From NCBI RefSeq assembly GCF_001639725.1, contig NZ_LTAW01000004.1, positions 310,001-374,000 of the forward strand: DNA of 64,000 bases. The letters are read 5' to 3'. This DNA comes from Marinomonas atlantica (GTDB taxonomy: Bacteria; Pseudomonadota; Gammaproteobacteria; Pseudomonadales; Marinomonadaceae). A program made the position numbers and the translations under genes. The first letter of the stretch is position 1, and each line of letters opens with the position of its first letter. Shown piece by piece: positions 53,252-63,029 of this stretch. The notes below the pieces were generated by a model, which worked only from the letters and a program-made list of their open reading frames with translations, was not told where the DNA came from and searched no databases.

Positions 53252-54354
53252 TGGTAAATTCAGGTCAACATGGGATTCATGCCGCATTCAAATTGTCTCG
53301 ATCACACGCTTCTGGCGAGCCGTTTACACTCGATGTGGATATTCAATTGCCTAGCAGTGGAGTGACCGCTGTATTTGGTCATTCGGGTTCAGGAAAAACC
53401 ACTTTTTTGCGCTGTGTCGCTGGTCTTGAGCGAGCCCAAGCAGGTCAGTTAACCGTGCAAGGTGAGGTTTGGCAGGACGAGCGCCGTCATGTGCCGACCC
53501 ATCAGCGTCCCATCGGTTATGTGTTTCAAGAGGCGAGTTTATTTGAGCATTTAACTGGCATGGGCAATTTGGCCTTTGCTATGAAACGTGCTCCAACGCC
53601 AACTTCAGATGCGGACTTACAGCAGATTATCGAATTGATGGGAATTGAGTCTATTCTGACACGCTTGCCGAAACATATGTCCGGTGGCGAGCGTCAGCGT
53701 GTTGCTATTGCGCGAGCATTGTTGATTCAACCACGCTTGCTGTTGATGGATGAGCCACTGGCTTCGTTAGATCATCAGCGCAAGCAAGAGATCTTGCCGT
53801 ATCTTGCGCGGTTACGAGCTTCGCTTAAGATTCCTATTTTATACGTCAGTCACTCAGTGGATGAGATTGCTCAGTTAGCCGATCATGTGGTGGTTCTGGA
53901 ACAAGGCATCGTGGTGGCTCAAGGTGACATTGGTGAGGTATTTGCGCGAACGGATTTGAACGCCTTATCTGGTTTTGATACGGGGGCTGTTTGGCAAGGC
54001 AAGTTAGTCGCACGTGACGAACAATGGCATTTGGTAAAAGTGTCTTTCCAGCAGACTGAGCTTTGGGTCAGAGATACCGGAGAGGCCTTGGGCAGTTCAA
54101 TCCGAGTGCGTATTTTAGCGCGTGACGTGAGCCTGGCACGCACCGCGCTGGATGAGACCAGTATTTTGAATCGTATGCCAGCGACGATCACTGATATATG
54201 CCCAGATCGTGATGAGGCTATGATATTAGTACGCTTGGATTGTGGTCAGGAAGTCTTGATTGCTCGATTGACTAAACGATCGTTGGATAAGATGGCGTTG
54301 CAGGTAGGCCAAGAAGTTTGGGCACAGATTAAGTCTGTGGCCATTGTTCGATAA
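53248..54354 (+). CDS. modC: Molybdate ABC transporter ATPase
   Basis: 368 residues. Walker A GHSGSGKTT, signature MSGGERQRVAIARAL, Walker B LLLMDEPLASLD, switch His in VSHSVDE. C-terminal ~75 residues form a Mop/TOBE domain (SSIRVRILARDVSLA) that senses molybdate and can feed back on transport. Confidence 0.94.
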   Translation: MMVNSGQHGIHAAFKLSRSHASGEPFTLDVDIQLPSSGVTAVFGHSGSGKTTFLRCVAGLERAQAGQLTVQGEVWQDERRHVPTHQRPIGYVFQEASLFEHLTGMGNLAFAMKRAPTPTSDADLQQIIELMGIESILTRLPKHMSGGERQRVAIARALLIQPRLLLMDEPLASLDHQRKQEILPYLARLRASLKIPILYVSHSVDEIAQLADHVVVLEQGIVVAQGDIGEVFARTDLNALSGFDTGAVWQGKLVARDEQWHLVKVSFQQTELWVRDTGEALGSSIRVRILARDVSLARTALDETSILNRMPATITDICPDRDEAMILVRLDCGQEVLIARLTKRSLDKMALQVGQEVWAQIKSVAIVR

Positions 54355-54362
54355 GAAGAAAC

Positions 54363-54387
54363 GAAAGCCGACGGTCAGTCGGCTTTC
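54363..54387. terminator. Bidirectional terminator between modC and modE
   Basis: Perfect 10-bp stem GAAAGCCGAC/GTCGGCTTTC with a 5-nt loop, overlapping the last codons of modE. Confidence 0.7.
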
Positions 54388-55202
54388 ATCAAGATAACGC
54401 TGGGGGCTTTGAATAGAGCCAGTAAGGCATCGCCTTCGGTAATCATCAAATCACTTAAGCTCGCATTGGTAATCACGGCATTAAGAGTTTTGCTTTGACC
54501 GATGTCGAGAGCAATGTCACTGTTTACGGCACCCTGCGTAATGCGTGCAACAGTGCCCAAAAGGCGATTTCTTGCACTGGTGGCCAGCGCTGTTTCTCGG
54601 CTTAAGATGATCGTCGACTCACTGACAATCGCAATACTTTCTTTGCCGATGGCTAAACCAAGCGTTGTAACACTGTCACAACTGATCATGGCAACAAGAT
54701 GTTGATCAGCACCGATATCAAGAATGACTTCTGTGTTCACCGCACCGGGGGTGAGTTCAATGACTGTGCCGCGAAATTGATTGCGAGCACTGGTTAGAGC
54801 TTGTTCGGAACGAACGAAATTGGCTATGTCGTCAATGTTGTGCAATTGATCCCCTAGACGCGCGAGAAACGTCGCATGTTCATCCATCAGTGCTTGAAAG
54901 CCTGCAATAATGCGTTCACCCAGCTCAGTCAGTTGGGTGCCGCCGCCTTTGGCTCCGCCACTTGCACGCAGTACCAGTGGGGTAGTGGACAGGTTATTCA
55001 TTGCGTCAATCCGATCCCACGCTGTTTTATAGCTAATGCCCACTTCTTTCGCGGCTTTTGAGATTGAGCCGCATTTTTGGACGGCACGCAGCAAATCAAT
55101 CTGGTTCGATGCAAAATCGCTGGATTGGCCAGTTTTCAGAAATACGCTTCCTGTTAACTGGCCAGTGTGGTCCGGTTGTTCGACGGGCACGTTTTTAGCC
55201 AT
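54375..55202 (-). CDS. modE: Molybdate-responsive regulator ModE
   Basis: 275 residues from ATG 55202. N-terminal LysR-like winged helix (SISKAAKEVGISYKTAWDRID) and two tandem Mop domains (SARNQFRGTVIEL and SARNRLLGTVARI). Represses modABC when molybdate is bound. Convergent to modC. Its ATG lies within the last codons of the DHH gene (8-nt overlap), with no clear RBS, so translation is likely coupled. Confidence 0.93.
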   Translation of the reverse strand: MAKNVPVEQPDHTGQLTGSVFLKTGQSSDFASNQIDLLRAVQKCGSISKAAKEVGISYKTAWDRIDAMNNLSTTPLVLRASGGAKGGGTQLTELGERIIAGFQALMDEHATFLARLGDQLHNIDDIANFVRSEQALTSARNQFRGTVIELTPGAVNTEVILDIGADQHLVAMISCDSVTTLGLAIGKESIAIVSESTIILSRETALATSARNRLLGTVARITQGAVNSDIALDIGQSKTLNAVITNASLSDLMITEGDALLALFKAPSVILMKAD

Positions 55203-56127
55203 CTTTATTAATAATGGCAATGATGTCTTGTAATGACTGATCTGCTTTGTCGTTGTCGATCTGACACGTACCTGCGTTCATATGACCGCCACCACCGTAT
55301 TGCAAACACAGCTCGCCAACGTTGGTGTTGGATGAACGATTCAAGATCGATTTGCCGATAGCGAATACCGTGTTTTGCTTTTTCAGTCCCCACAATTTGT
55401 GGATCGAGATGTTGCAATCTGGGTACATCGCATAAATAACGAAGCGGTTTGTGGTGTAAATGGTGTCTTCGTTTAGCAAGTCGAGCACAACAAGGTTGTC
55501 GTGAACGGTCGCGCAGCGCTTAATTTGATCTTTTGCTTTCGCGTCGTGCTCAAAATATAAGTCAACACGCTCTTTGACATCATCAAGTGCCAAAATTTCT
55601 TCAATAGTATGACTGTTGCAGTAGTCAATTAACTGCATCATCAATTGGTAGTTTGAGATACGGAAATCGCGGAAGCGACCAAGGCCTGTGCGGGCATCCA
55701 TAATGAAGTTTAATAGTACCCAGTCAGTAGGGTTAAGCACTTCGTCTTCATTAAACTGAGCGGAATCACCTTTATCGACCGCATCCATCATGTCTACAGA
55801 AATAGTTGGGAAGCGCTCTTTACCACCATAGTAGTCGTAAACCACGCGCGCGGCAGATGGCGCATCTGGATCAATGATGTGGTTTTCAATGTGACTGTCG
55901 TTACGGACGGTTTCACTTAAATGGTGGTCAAAGGCCAAATGACAGCCTGAAACGTAGGGCAAGTTTGTCGTAATGTCATTGTCAGTAATGTCTACTTTGC
56001 CATCCTGCATGTCTTTAGGGTGGACAAATAATATGTCATCAATGAGGTCTAGATCTTTTAAAAGTACGGCGCACACCAAGCCATCGAAGTCACTGCGAGT
56101 GACAAGTCGAAATTTTTCACTGCTCAT
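55195..56127 (-). CDS. DHH family phosphoesterase
   Basis: 310 residues. DHH motif FDHHLSE, an N-terminal TRSDFDGLVCAVLL metal site and a DHHA1-type end GGGGHMNAGTC. Acts on oligoribonucleotides, pAp, cyclic dinucleotide products or polyphosphate; the exact substrate cannot be fixed. Upstream of and overlapping modE by 8 nt. Confidence 0.88.
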   Translation of the reverse strand: MSSEKFRLVTRSDFDGLVCAVLLKDLDLIDDILFVHPKDMQDGKVDITDNDITTNLPYVSGCHLAFDHHLSETVRNDSHIENHIIDPDAPSAARVVYDYYGGKERFPTISVDMMDAVDKGDSAQFNEDEVLNPTDWVLLNFIMDARTGLGRFRDFRISNYQLMMQLIDYCNSHTIEEILALDDVKERVDLYFEHDAKAKDQIKRCATVHDNLVVLDLLNEDTIYTTNRFVIYAMYPDCNISIHKLWGLKKQNTVFAIGKSILNRSSNTNVGELCLQYGGGGHMNAGTCQIDNDKADQSLQDIIAIINKDG

Positions 56128-56375
56128 TTTTACATCCTTAAAGCTTAGTAAAATTACAATAGATTATATGTTCATTAGTGTACCAGCGATTTTTGACCGT
56201 CAGGTGAATTTTAATGTAACGCTTTATTAATGTTTGAGGCGTATCAGTTCTGATATCTCAAAAATCGCTGTTATTGTTTACAGGGAACCCAATAAGTTCG
56301 TCGAAGTCAATTTCCCCCTTTTATCGTTTAAAAATGGCATACTTTGAACAATTATTCATGAATAAGAGATCAGTA

Positions 56376-56924
56376 ATGGCCAGAGGCAGACCCTCCAAAA
56401 AAGGCTTGATTGCAGAGTCAGCGTTAAATTTGTTCCAAGTGTTGGGATACCAAGCGACCAGTATAGATCAAGTGGTCGTAGAGGCTGGGGTATCAAAGCC
56501 GACGGTTTATAGTAATTTCCCGTCCAAATTATGTTTATGGCAAGAAGTACTTTGCCAAATTATCAAGCGTAGCGAATCCATTCTAATCGATACATTGGAT
56601 ACACTGAAAGACAACGATGTGGATTTTTACAAAGGATGGCAAGCTATTTGGCTTGCTTGGATCGACACGCCAGATCGCTTAGCGGTGTATCGTATCCACT
56701 GGGGAGAGAGCCACAAATTGACCGAACAAGAGCAAGTGTATTTCGAGCAATTTGAAGGCATGCTTTCAGAGCAACTGCGTCAATGGATGGCTGTACATAA
56801 TATTGCTTCAGAGCATTTCTTTGTATTGAATGCGGTGTCAAAAGAAGCTTTATTGATGCCTGCCGTCACTCACCGTGACGGGAAATGTGAGGACTTCGTG
56901 CAACTAATAAAACAACTTGTGTGA
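56376..56924 (+). CDS. TetR-family regulator
   Basis: 182 residues from ATG 56376 (AGAGAT upstream; earlier in-frame ATGs at 56334 and 56358 lack an RBS). HTH in ATSIDQVVVEAGVSKPTVYSNFPSK. The C-terminal ligand domain is unassigned. 69 bp upstream of a lipocalin gene that it may control. Confidence 0.88.
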   Translation: MARGRPSKKGLIAESALNLFQVLGYQATSIDQVVVEAGVSKPTVYSNFPSKLCLWQEVLCQIIKRSESILIDTLDTLKDNDVDFYKGWQAIWLAWIDTPDRLAVYRIHWGESHKLTEQEQVYFEQFEGMLSEQLRQWMAVHNIASEHFFVLNAVSKEALLMPAVTHRDGKCEDFVQLIKQLV

Positions 56925-56993
56925 ATATTTTAACTCGTTAAGCCAACGCTTACTTTCCTCCGTATAGTGATTATTCATTCGGAGGGAGGTGTT

Positions 56994-57536
56994 ATGTTAA
57001 AAACATTATCATTAGTTGGTTTAGCGGTGGCTACAGGTGTGATTCTGAGTGGTTGTGCGATTACACCACCTAAAGGCATTGAGCCGGTCAAACAGTTTTC
57101 GATGAACCAATATTTAGGAACATGGTATGAAATTGCTCGCTTGAATCATAGTTTTGAGAAAGGTCTAACAAACGTAACTGCGAATTACAGCATGCGTGAA
57201 GATGGCGGTGTGACAGTGGTCAATCGCGGCTATTCTGAAAAAGATCAAGCTTGGGACGAAGCAGAAGGCAAAGCCTATTTTGTAAAAGATCCTCAAACGG
57301 GGCATTTCAAAGTATCTTTTTTTGGACCTTTCTATGGGGCTTATGTAATTTTCAATCTTGACGACGATTATCAATATTCTTTGGTTACGGGACCTGGTCG
57401 CTCATTCTTTTGGCTACTATCGCGTACACCTGAGTTAACTGAGCAAAAGAAAGCTGAACTCATAGATATTGCTGCTAAGAAAGGGTTTGATACCGAAAAA
57501 CTAATTTTTGTAGATCAGTCTAAACATCAAGGGTAG
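56994..57536 (+). CDS. blc: Outer-membrane lipocalin, Blc type
   Basis: 180 residues from ATG 56994 behind GGAGGGAGG. Lipoprotein signal with lipobox LSGC. The lipocalin motif YLGTWYEIARL is near residue 38, with NVTANYSMREDGGVTVVNRG after it. Binds fatty acids or lysophospholipids at the outer membrane under membrane stress. Its last 10 bp overlap the end of the convergent GtrA gene. Confidence 0.93.
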   Translation: MLKTLSLVGLAVATGVILSGCAITPPKGIEPVKQFSMNQYLGTWYEIARLNHSFEKGLTNVTANYSMREDGGVTVVNRGYSEKDQAWDEAEGKAYFVKDPQTGHFKVSFFGPFYGAYVIFNLDDDYQYSLVTGPGRSFFWLLSRTPELTEQKKAELIDIAAKKGFDTEKLIFVDQSKHQG

Positions 57537-57961
57537 TCCACCACGTTATCTGCTTTACCTTTAAACACCCAGTGTTTTGACAGTAAAAAATTCAAGCAAT
57601 GTCCAACGAGAATCCCCGGTAGCATAGCGGCTACTGGGGCCAGCTCATAATTAGCATAGGTCTGATAAGTCGCGGTGCTGATAGCCCACCAGTATAAACC
57701 CACATTAGGGATTAGCCCGAGTAACGAGGCCACACTAAATTGTACGGCTTCTTTAAACTTCGCGTCCTGCGTTGCATGTTCTTTGAACGTATAGATTCGA
57801 TGACACAGCCAATTTGTCAGTACAGCAAGCGTAAAGGCAATGATCCGTGCCCAGATTAGTGCAACGTGATCCGCTAGAAGCCATAGAACAGCAACGTCTA
57901 CGGTGAAGCTTACTTGGCCCACAAGGCTAAATTGAAAAAATTGTAATAAGGTCGTCTTCAT
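57527..57961 (-). CDS. GtrA-like membrane protein
   Basis: 144 residues, four helices, with the family pattern ARIIAFTLAVLTNWLCHRIYTF. Relatives are flippases or partners for lipid-linked sugars in O-antigen or wall modification. No glycosyltransferase is adjacent. Confidence 0.88.
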   Translation of the reverse strand: MKTTLLQFFQFSLVGQVSFTVDVAVLWLLADHVALIWARIIAFTLAVLTNWLCHRIYTFKEHATQDAKFKEAVQFSVASLLGLIPNVGLYWWAISTATYQTYANYELAPVAAMLPGILVGHCLNFLLSKHWVFKGKADNVVDYP

Positions 57962-58029
57962 ACCTCATAGTAGCGAGTCAATGATGACAGCTTGATGAAG
58001 AGGTTAGCCTGACACCTTTATTGCAATCG

Positions 58030-59232
58030 TTATGACTCAAGACGCAGTGATAGATAGGCGAATAGACTGCCCATTAGACAAATAAACATGACAAAACCTG
58101 CCAAGCCGTATAGACCAAAAAGCGTGATGAACGTAGCAAAGCTTGGCGGTCCAACGGTTGCCCCTAAGTTACCTAGCTGAGCAATAATGCCGTAACCATT
58201 GGCTTGTTCTTCGCTATTGCGTGCCAAGCGTGGAATCATTGCTAATGCGGCTCCCGGAATTAAACCAGCAAACAAGATCATTTGCCCCACGATTAGGCAG
58301 AAAATAAGCGGCGTCTCGATGCCTTGTATTAAGGCCAGTGCGCCACATGCCAATCCTATGTAGGCAATCTGTGCTACGCGTTGGGGCTTTAAAGCATACT
58401 GTGACAATGCGCCGGCAATGAAGGTGCCAGCAGTACTAAGTAATGGCAATATTACTTGCATGGTGGTACGTAGCGAGTCTTGCTCAATAAAGTTGGGTAT
58501 ATACGTCAGTAACGATACTAGAGTACAAGTGTAAAAGACGAAAACGAGACCTGGCAGTAGCGTTCGCGGTGTACGATATACTTTTCCAAGTTTGGTCAGG
58601 TAGCTGTCACTGCTGGCTTGCGGTGCTGAGCCATAACGACTCTCGTTACGTTCCAACAGTACGAACAGTGCAATGGCCATCGAACCAATCAGTAAGCTGT
58701 GAGCAAGGTACAACCCTGATAATTCAAAGTGGGCGATCAGCGGTTTGCCGACTAACCCTGTAATGGCAAAGGCAACGCCAAAAAAAGTGCCCCATAATCC
58801 CATAGTGATTGAGCGATGCTGCGGTGCACTTAATTTTGCAATCATGGTGGGCGCGGCAATTACAACTCCTAATTGTGAAAAGCCTTCGAGTACACGGGTC
58901 GCCATAACGACTTCAAAAGCTGGCATAAATGACTGTATCAATGACAAACTGGCACCGAGCAACAATGCACCAATCAGCACTTTACGATAGCCTATTGTTC
59001 CTGCTACAAGGCCAGCGGTAACACCAAAGATTAGGCCGATGGTACCCACCACAGAAATCGAAGCACCGGTTAACGTTGGACCGGCTTGGTAATAATCGAG
59101 CAGCTCGTTGTAAGAAACAGAGAATTTAGCAAATTGCATAGCAGCGCTGATGCCTGCAAACCACAGTAAGAATACTTCTAACCAAGCGGTTTGCTGTGGC
59201 TCTGTTTGCAATGGTGTGTTGGCGCCTGCCAT
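58030..59232 (-). CDS. MFS transporter
   Basis: 400 residues, 12 hydrophobic helices, with the loop 2-3 motif GTIGYRKVLIG (motif A-like) and RVLEGFSQLGVVIAAPTMIA in helix 4. Cyanate/nitrate- or drug-exporter-like group; substrate unknown. AAAAGGGAAGGA precedes the ATG. Confidence 0.88.
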   Translation of the reverse strand: MAGANTPLQTEPQQTAWLEVFLLWFAGISAAMQFAKFSVSYNELLDYYQAGPTLTGASISVVGTIGLIFGVTAGLVAGTIGYRKVLIGALLLGASLSLIQSFMPAFEVVMATRVLEGFSQLGVVIAAPTMIAKLSAPQHRSITMGLWGTFFGVAFAITGLVGKPLIAHFELSGLYLAHSLLIGSMAIALFVLLERNESRYGSAPQASSDSYLTKLGKVYRTPRTLLPGLVFVFYTCTLVSLLTYIPNFIEQDSLRTTMQVILPLLSTAGTFIAGALSQYALKPQRVAQIAYIGLACGALALIQGIETPLIFCLIVGQMILFAGLIPGAALAMIPRLARNSEEQANGYGIIAQLGNLGATVGPPSFATFITLFGLYGLAGFVMFICLMGSLFAYLSLRLES

Positions 59233-59324
59233 ATTCCTTCCCTTTTAGACAACGTGATAGCGTAGTAGAGCGCTAAAAAGCGGCCTATTATAAACCGTTC
59301 GGTTAATATTGGCTAAGGCAATCT

Positions 59325-61805
59325 TTATTCCAGAGGAAGAGAAGGAGGGGACTGCTCTATAAGGAGTTTGATTAACTCATCTCGGTTAATCGGGTAAGAC
59401 AGCAGATATCCTTGTACGGTTTGACAGCCAAGAGTTTTGAGTGCTTCTAATTGTTCAACTGTTTCTACGCCTTCTGCAATAGCACTTAAATTCAAACCGC
59501 GGGCGACCGTCAAAATAGAGTCGATAATGACAAAGTCCACGTTGTCAGAGCCTAGTCCACTTACGAAACTTCGATCCAGCTTTAAAATATCGACTGGTAG
59601 ATGCTTCAATGTTGCTAAGGAAGAGTAACCAGTTCCAAAGTCGTCAATGGCTATTTTAAAACCAAGTTTTTTGACTTCACTGATAAAGTCACTGCATTGA
59701 TCAAGTTTGGTGATCATATCTCGTTCAGTGAGTTCTAGAATCATTCGAGAAGTGATATCAGGTGCTTGTTCATGACAAATTTTAAGGTGTTCTAATAAAT
59801 GTTCGGAGAGCAGTTTACGCCCTGAAACATTAACGGATAAGGAAAAGTCTTTAGAAACTAGCCCTTGTTGGTTGAGTGTTAAAAGATCGTTAAACACCAT
59901 ATCAAAAACATAGTCGTCAATGTCTACAATGATGCCTGTTTGCTCTGCAATGTCTAGAAACTCTCCTGGTAATAAAACGCCTTTAGAGGGGTGATTCCAG
60001 CGAACGAGAGCCTCAGCACCATAAATGTTTCCAGTAAAGCTGTCATATTGCGGTTGGTACTGTACAAACAGTTCGTTGCTTAAGAGCGCTTGTTTTAGCC
60101 CTGAGCTTTTTGACATCAAGTTATGGGCTTCTGAAGTCATAACGTCTTTATAGATACAATGGCTATCGCGACCACCTCGTTTAGCATGATACATGGCTGT
60201 ATCTGCATTTCGAACCAAGGTTTCAGCACTGCCCCCATGTTCTGGATAAAGACAGACGCCTACACTGCTGCCAACAAACAGCGTTTCTTGTTCAATTATA
60301 AATGGCTTGCGTAATACTTCGTTTACCGCTTCCGCTAGCATGGCGGCTTCTGTAATGTTTTGGGTTGAGTGTACTAGGATCATGAACTCATCTCCGCCTA
60401 AGCGAGAGACCATATCCGACGGTTCAACTAGATTGGATAATCGCTGCGATACTTCCTGCAGTAATACATCTCCAGCACTGTGCCCCATTGAGTCATTGAC
60501 GGTTTTAAAGTGATCAATGTCCAAATACAGTAAAGCGAAATGCTGGTGCGACCTTTTGGCTTCAGAAATAGCTGTATCGATGCTTTTGTAAATAAGTAAG
60601 CGATTAGCAAGACCTGTGAGAGGGTCTTGATGCGCGAGTTCATGCAACTTAGAACGCTCATTTTCTAAGTCACGATATGTTTTTTTAAGGCGACTGGCCA
60701 TTCTGTTGAAGGCATTTTCAATTACATCCCATTCATCTGTTCGGTTCAGGTTAATAGGGGCATCAAAATTGTTTGTTTCAATTTCCTTGAAGCTTTGCTT
60801 AAGTTGATTTAACGGTTTGGTTATGTGGTGGCGTACCATGAACAAAATTAAACCGATACCAATGACGAGTGAAAAGAAGCCAGTCATGAAAATCCAGCCA
60901 CGCATGTCACTTAAATCACTACGCAAATCATTCGAGATTCGTAATGCACTGCTCTGTACATTTTTTTCAGTTTGTTCAACAAAGCCAATCAAGGTATTTT
61001 GAGCGTCAACTAATGCTGACATGACTAGCCAGCGTTGGTTAAGGTTTGCAGTCATCTTACGTAAACTGACCTTGTAGCGTTTAATGGTGTTCTGCATTTT
61101 TCGACTTGCTTGGCTTACTAGAGGAGAGACTTTCCTCATGTTGCTTAGATGCATTTCAAGGATATTAAGCTCTTTCAAAACCTTAATAATAACGACCTGC
61201 TCGGTATCTGGTGTAATACTGCTACGCACAGATGCAGCCATTTTACCTGCGCTTAAATAGGACTCTCGAATTAAGTACATAACATCGAGATCATTCCTAA
61301 AGTCGTATTTTGGATCCACAACAAGGTTTTCAACTGAGCTTTTTGCAAGTGCGTCATCTAACTGATCGATTTCAACCCCAAGACGAGCATCAATGATAGA
61401 AACTTCTTTAAGAATACGGTTTAAGGTAACAGAATTACCTAGAAAACGATGAAAATCGACTATGAATCCGTCCATTTTAGTAACAAAGTTTTTATCTTTT
61501 GACAGTGAGCGAATACGTTGTAATTGCTCATCAATATTAAAACCTTCTTCTGAGAGGATGGCCTCATCGTATAAAAATTTTTGTTCAAGCAGCTTCACTC
61601 GAGAAGAAAGCTCAAAGGTTTCTCGACTAATTGCAGAGTTAATACTGAGCTCTTGGACATGACGAGTAGACTCTTCTTCAAGTAACATTTCGATATCACT
61701 CAATGAACGAATAAGCATAGCAATGCCCATGCCGAATACCCCTAACAAGAGAATAACGGTTAAGGCAAAGCGAACGCTTAAATTGATCTTATTGAAGAAT
61801 ATCAT
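59325..61805 (-). CDS. HAMP-GGDEF-EAL membrane protein coupled to a periplasmic binding protein
   Basis: 826 residues: TM1 (~12-30), a long helical periplasmic region (~31-295), TM2 (~298-320), HAMP, GGDEF (LGGDEFMIL, intact; ExxD in place of RxxD) and EAL (GAEALVRW, DDFGTGYSSL both intact). Both synthesis and breakdown of c-di-GMP are possible. The all-helical periplasmic region resembles TorS/LuxQ-type sensors that contact a binding protein. It overlaps the upstream binding-protein gene by 4 nt (ATGA), so the two are made together. Confidence 0.92.
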   Translation of the reverse strand: MIFFNKINLSVRFALTVILLLGVFGMGIAMLIRSLSDIEMLLEEESTRHVQELSINSAISRETFELSSRVKLLEQKFLYDEAILSEEGFNIDEQLQRIRSLSKDKNFVTKMDGFIVDFHRFLGNSVTLNRILKEVSIIDARLGVEIDQLDDALAKSSVENLVVDPKYDFRNDLDVMYLIRESYLSAGKMAASVRSSITPDTEQVVIIKVLKELNILEMHLSNMRKVSPLVSQASRKMQNTIKRYKVSLRKMTANLNQRWLVMSALVDAQNTLIGFVEQTEKNVQSSALRISNDLRSDLSDMRGWIFMTGFFSLVIGIGLILFMVRHHITKPLNQLKQSFKEIETNNFDAPINLNRTDEWDVIENAFNRMASRLKKTYRDLENERSKLHELAHQDPLTGLANRLLIYKSIDTAISEAKRSHQHFALLYLDIDHFKTVNDSMGHSAGDVLLQEVSQRLSNLVEPSDMVSRLGGDEFMILVHSTQNITEAAMLAEAVNEVLRKPFIIEQETLFVGSSVGVCLYPEHGGSAETLVRNADTAMYHAKRGGRDSHCIYKDVMTSEAHNLMSKSSGLKQALLSNELFVQYQPQYDSFTGNIYGAEALVRWNHPSKGVLLPGEFLDIAEQTGIIVDIDDYVFDMVFNDLLTLNQQGLVSKDFSLSVNVSGRKLLSEHLLEHLKICHEQAPDITSRMILELTERDMITKLDQCSDFISEVKKLGFKIAIDDFGTGYSSLATLKHLPVDILKLDRSFVSGLGSDNVDFVIIDSILTVARGLNLSAIAEGVETVEQLEALKTLGCQTVQGYLLSYPINRDELIKLLIEQSPPSLPLE

Positions 61806-62917
61806 TTCCAGATCCTTCTATAAGCGTCACGATATTGATTGTCAGGGTCGTAAACGCCTATTTTTAAGTCGATGTTTTGGATATTGCTTCTAACAATTAA
61901 ATGCACCGGTGTTAAGAAGCCACTATCCGGTGCATCATGAAAAGCACGGTTAAATTCATCAGTTATTTGCCAGCCCTGCATAAATAGAGGTTCTGGAACT
62001 GTGGCCAGTTGATGCTTACCTGAGCGAATGCGCAGATAAGCTTCTCGACTACCATCACCTGCTGAGATACTTTTAGGTAAATCCTCCGGGGCCAAGCCTG
62101 AGGTTTTTAATGAAGGGATTGCAAAATCGATGTAAAGATCATTGATGACAAGAAAATGCGTGATTTGATTTGGAAACTGTTTGAGTAACCTTGCGATGGC
62201 GTTAGGCATTTCATTAGCGATATTGTCAAGAGGGATGTCTTGAACAGAAAGTAATTCACATGTTTCGCATGCAATGATGCGTGAAGCCATGCTATTTGCT
62301 TTTAGAGTGGCAATACTATAGTTGGAGTCAGTGAATATAACGACTTGGGCTTTCTCTTTTGAGTCGACGATCGCAAGTGATGCGGCAATGTCTCCTACTT
62401 GTTCTGCATCCGTCGTTATATTGGTGAATAAACCTAAGTTAGGGTGAGGCCCTGCTTCGTTTGCCGCATGCCAGCCAATGATTTTTATGCCAAATGCTTG
62501 TGCTGCTTTTAATGTATTTTCATGATATTTAGCGTCGATACCGCCCAAAACAATGCCATCGGGCTTTAGCATAATCGCACGATTTAACGCTGCTGATTGG
62601 CGAACCTTGGAGCCTTTTCCGTCAAGCAGATGTAGATTCCATTTGAGACCCTCAATCGACTTAGTCATGCCTTTGACGACACTGTTAACACCGTCATTAC
62701 GTAAGTCTGAGGCAACAAAAACAATGTACTTGTCCGGTGCCATAGGGTTGCCGAAGGTAGGTCCTTGCCAAGAGGTGCTAACTTTTATTGCTTCTTGTAC
62801 GCGTTGATCTACTTTCGCATAGTCATCAGCGGAATAAAGAGTGCTAGATATGATCAACATAAAGGTTAATACAATCAGCTTGTTATAAAGGTAATTAGAC
62901 AACTTAAAGGTTTTCAC
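61802..62917 (-). CDS. Periplasmic sugar-type binding protein (sensor partner of GGDEF-EAL protein)
   Basis: 371 residues with GTG start 62917. Signal peptide to about YSA-30, then a Peripla_BP_4/type 1 fold (YIVFVASDLRNDGVNSVVKGM, MLKPDGIVLGGIDA, ISAGDGSREAYLRIR). Without ABC transporter genes nearby and overlapping the GGDEF-EAL gene, it likely works as a TorT-like or NspS-like sensor subunit rather than for uptake. Ligand unknown. Confidence 0.88.
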   Translation of the reverse strand: MKTFKLSNYLYNKLIVLTFMLIISSTLYSADDYAKVDQRVQEAIKVSTSWQGPTFGNPMAPDKYIVFVASDLRNDGVNSVVKGMTKSIEGLKWNLHLLDGKGSKVRQSAALNRAIMLKPDGIVLGGIDAKYHENTLKAAQAFGIKIIGWHAANEAGPHPNLGLFTNITTDAEQVGDIAASLAIVDSKEKAQVVIFTDSNYSIATLKANSMASRIIACETCELLSVQDIPLDNIANEMPNAIARLLKQFPNQITHFLVINDLYIDFAIPSLKTSGLAPEDLPKSISAGDGSREAYLRIRSGKHQLATVPEPLFMQGWQITDEFNRAFHDAPDSGFLTPVHLIVRSNIQNIDLKIGVYDPDNQYRDAYRRIWK

Positions 62918-63029
62918 GATTACAATCAGTTACCTATTTTATAGAAACTTTTAAGAGAAAATCCGTGTAGCGAGTTTTATGTATTGTATGCTTAAAGAAG
63001 CATCTGTTCCGTTTAAAAAGGATTGATAA
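62918..63029. promoter_or_regulatory. Divergent promoter region between the two binding-protein genes
   Basis: 112-bp AT-rich spacer that must drive both the binding protein/GGDEF-EAL operon and the LuxP-like gene. No clear operator is recognised. Confidence 0.5.
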
